A DNA stretch of 13,999 bases from Clostridium sp. CAG:964 (GTDB lineage Bacteria; Bacillota; Clostridia; Oscillospirales; Acutalibacteraceae): positions 103,842 through 117,840 of the forward strand of contig FR891346.1 in the NCBI GenBank assembly GCA_000435335.1, in the 5' to 3' direction. The position numbers and the translations under genes are program-made. Of this stretch, positions 13,982 to 13,999 are shown piece after piece. The notes beneath the pieces are model-generated. The model did not search any database and was not told the origin of the DNA. It saw only the letters and a list, made by a program, of their open reading frames with translations. The stretch's first letter is position 1. Each line of letters starts with the position of its first letter.

Positions 13982-13999
13982 AACAAAGCTGTCGCAAAC

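Noticed and set aside
1..13999. Mobile element, CRISPR array, prophage or defence system
   Set aside because: I found no transposase, integrase, regularly spaced repeats or phage-like genes. The only repeat candidate is the small nested one at 5867-6000.

Overview
The window looks like chromosomal DNA from an endospore-forming, low-to-mid GC anaerobe of the Clostridia, probably a gut Oscillospiraceae/Ruminococcaceae-type organism. The evidence is the SipL-SpoIVA spore coat pair, a decarboxylase-type sodium pump subunit pair, a tRNA-Trp T-box in front of the trp operon, strong AGGAGG ribosome binding sites, and frequent AGA and ATA codons. I see no tRNA or rRNA gene, insertion sequence, CRISPR array or phage gene. 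The species assignment is an inference.

Layout. (1) 2-433: the 3' end of an unrecognised protein gene, followed by a strong terminator and a second hairpin. (2) 829-3856: a two-gene sporulation operon, sipL then spoIVA, with a possible sigma-E promoter in front and a terminator behind. (3) 4018-5853: a separate transcription unit with a near-consensus sigma-A promoter. It encodes a small OadG-like subunit and the OadB-type membrane carboxylyase of a sodium-pumping decarboxylase, without the alpha (carboxyltransferase) and biotin-carrier genes. (4) 5854-6105: a gene-free spacer with nested inverted repeats and a terminator for the minus-strand gene. (5) 6106-6939, minus strand: an amidohydrolase-2 family metal hydrolase. 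(6) 7088-13862: a complete tryptophan operon, trpE-G-D-C-F-B-A, with a perfect-consensus promoter and a T-box leader whose specifier is UGG. (7) 13863-13999: a hairpin without a U-tract, then another perfect promoter reading out of the window.

How the genes work together. SipL and SpoIVA form the basement layer of the spore coat: the SipL C-terminal LysM domain is known to bind SpoIVA. The OadG/OadB pair would couple decarboxylation of a carboxybiotin-bound substrate to Na+ export, but needs partners encoded elsewhere. The seven Trp proteins convert chorismate to tryptophan with no step missing. Uncharged tRNA-Trp should switch the leader from terminator to antiterminator, and TrpE carries the motifs expected for feedback inhibition. 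Genes in the operon overlap or abut (ATGA overlaps at trpD/C and trpC/F, zero gap at trpF/B, 8-base overlap at trpB/A), which suggests translational coupling.

Most of the window is recognisable core biology. I found no convincing undescribed multi-gene system. The points most worth a second look are a Glu in place of the catalytic Asp in TrpA, the pump pair without its catalytic subunits, the sipL-spoIVA linkage, the T-box discriminator position, and the nested inverted repeats at 5867-6000.
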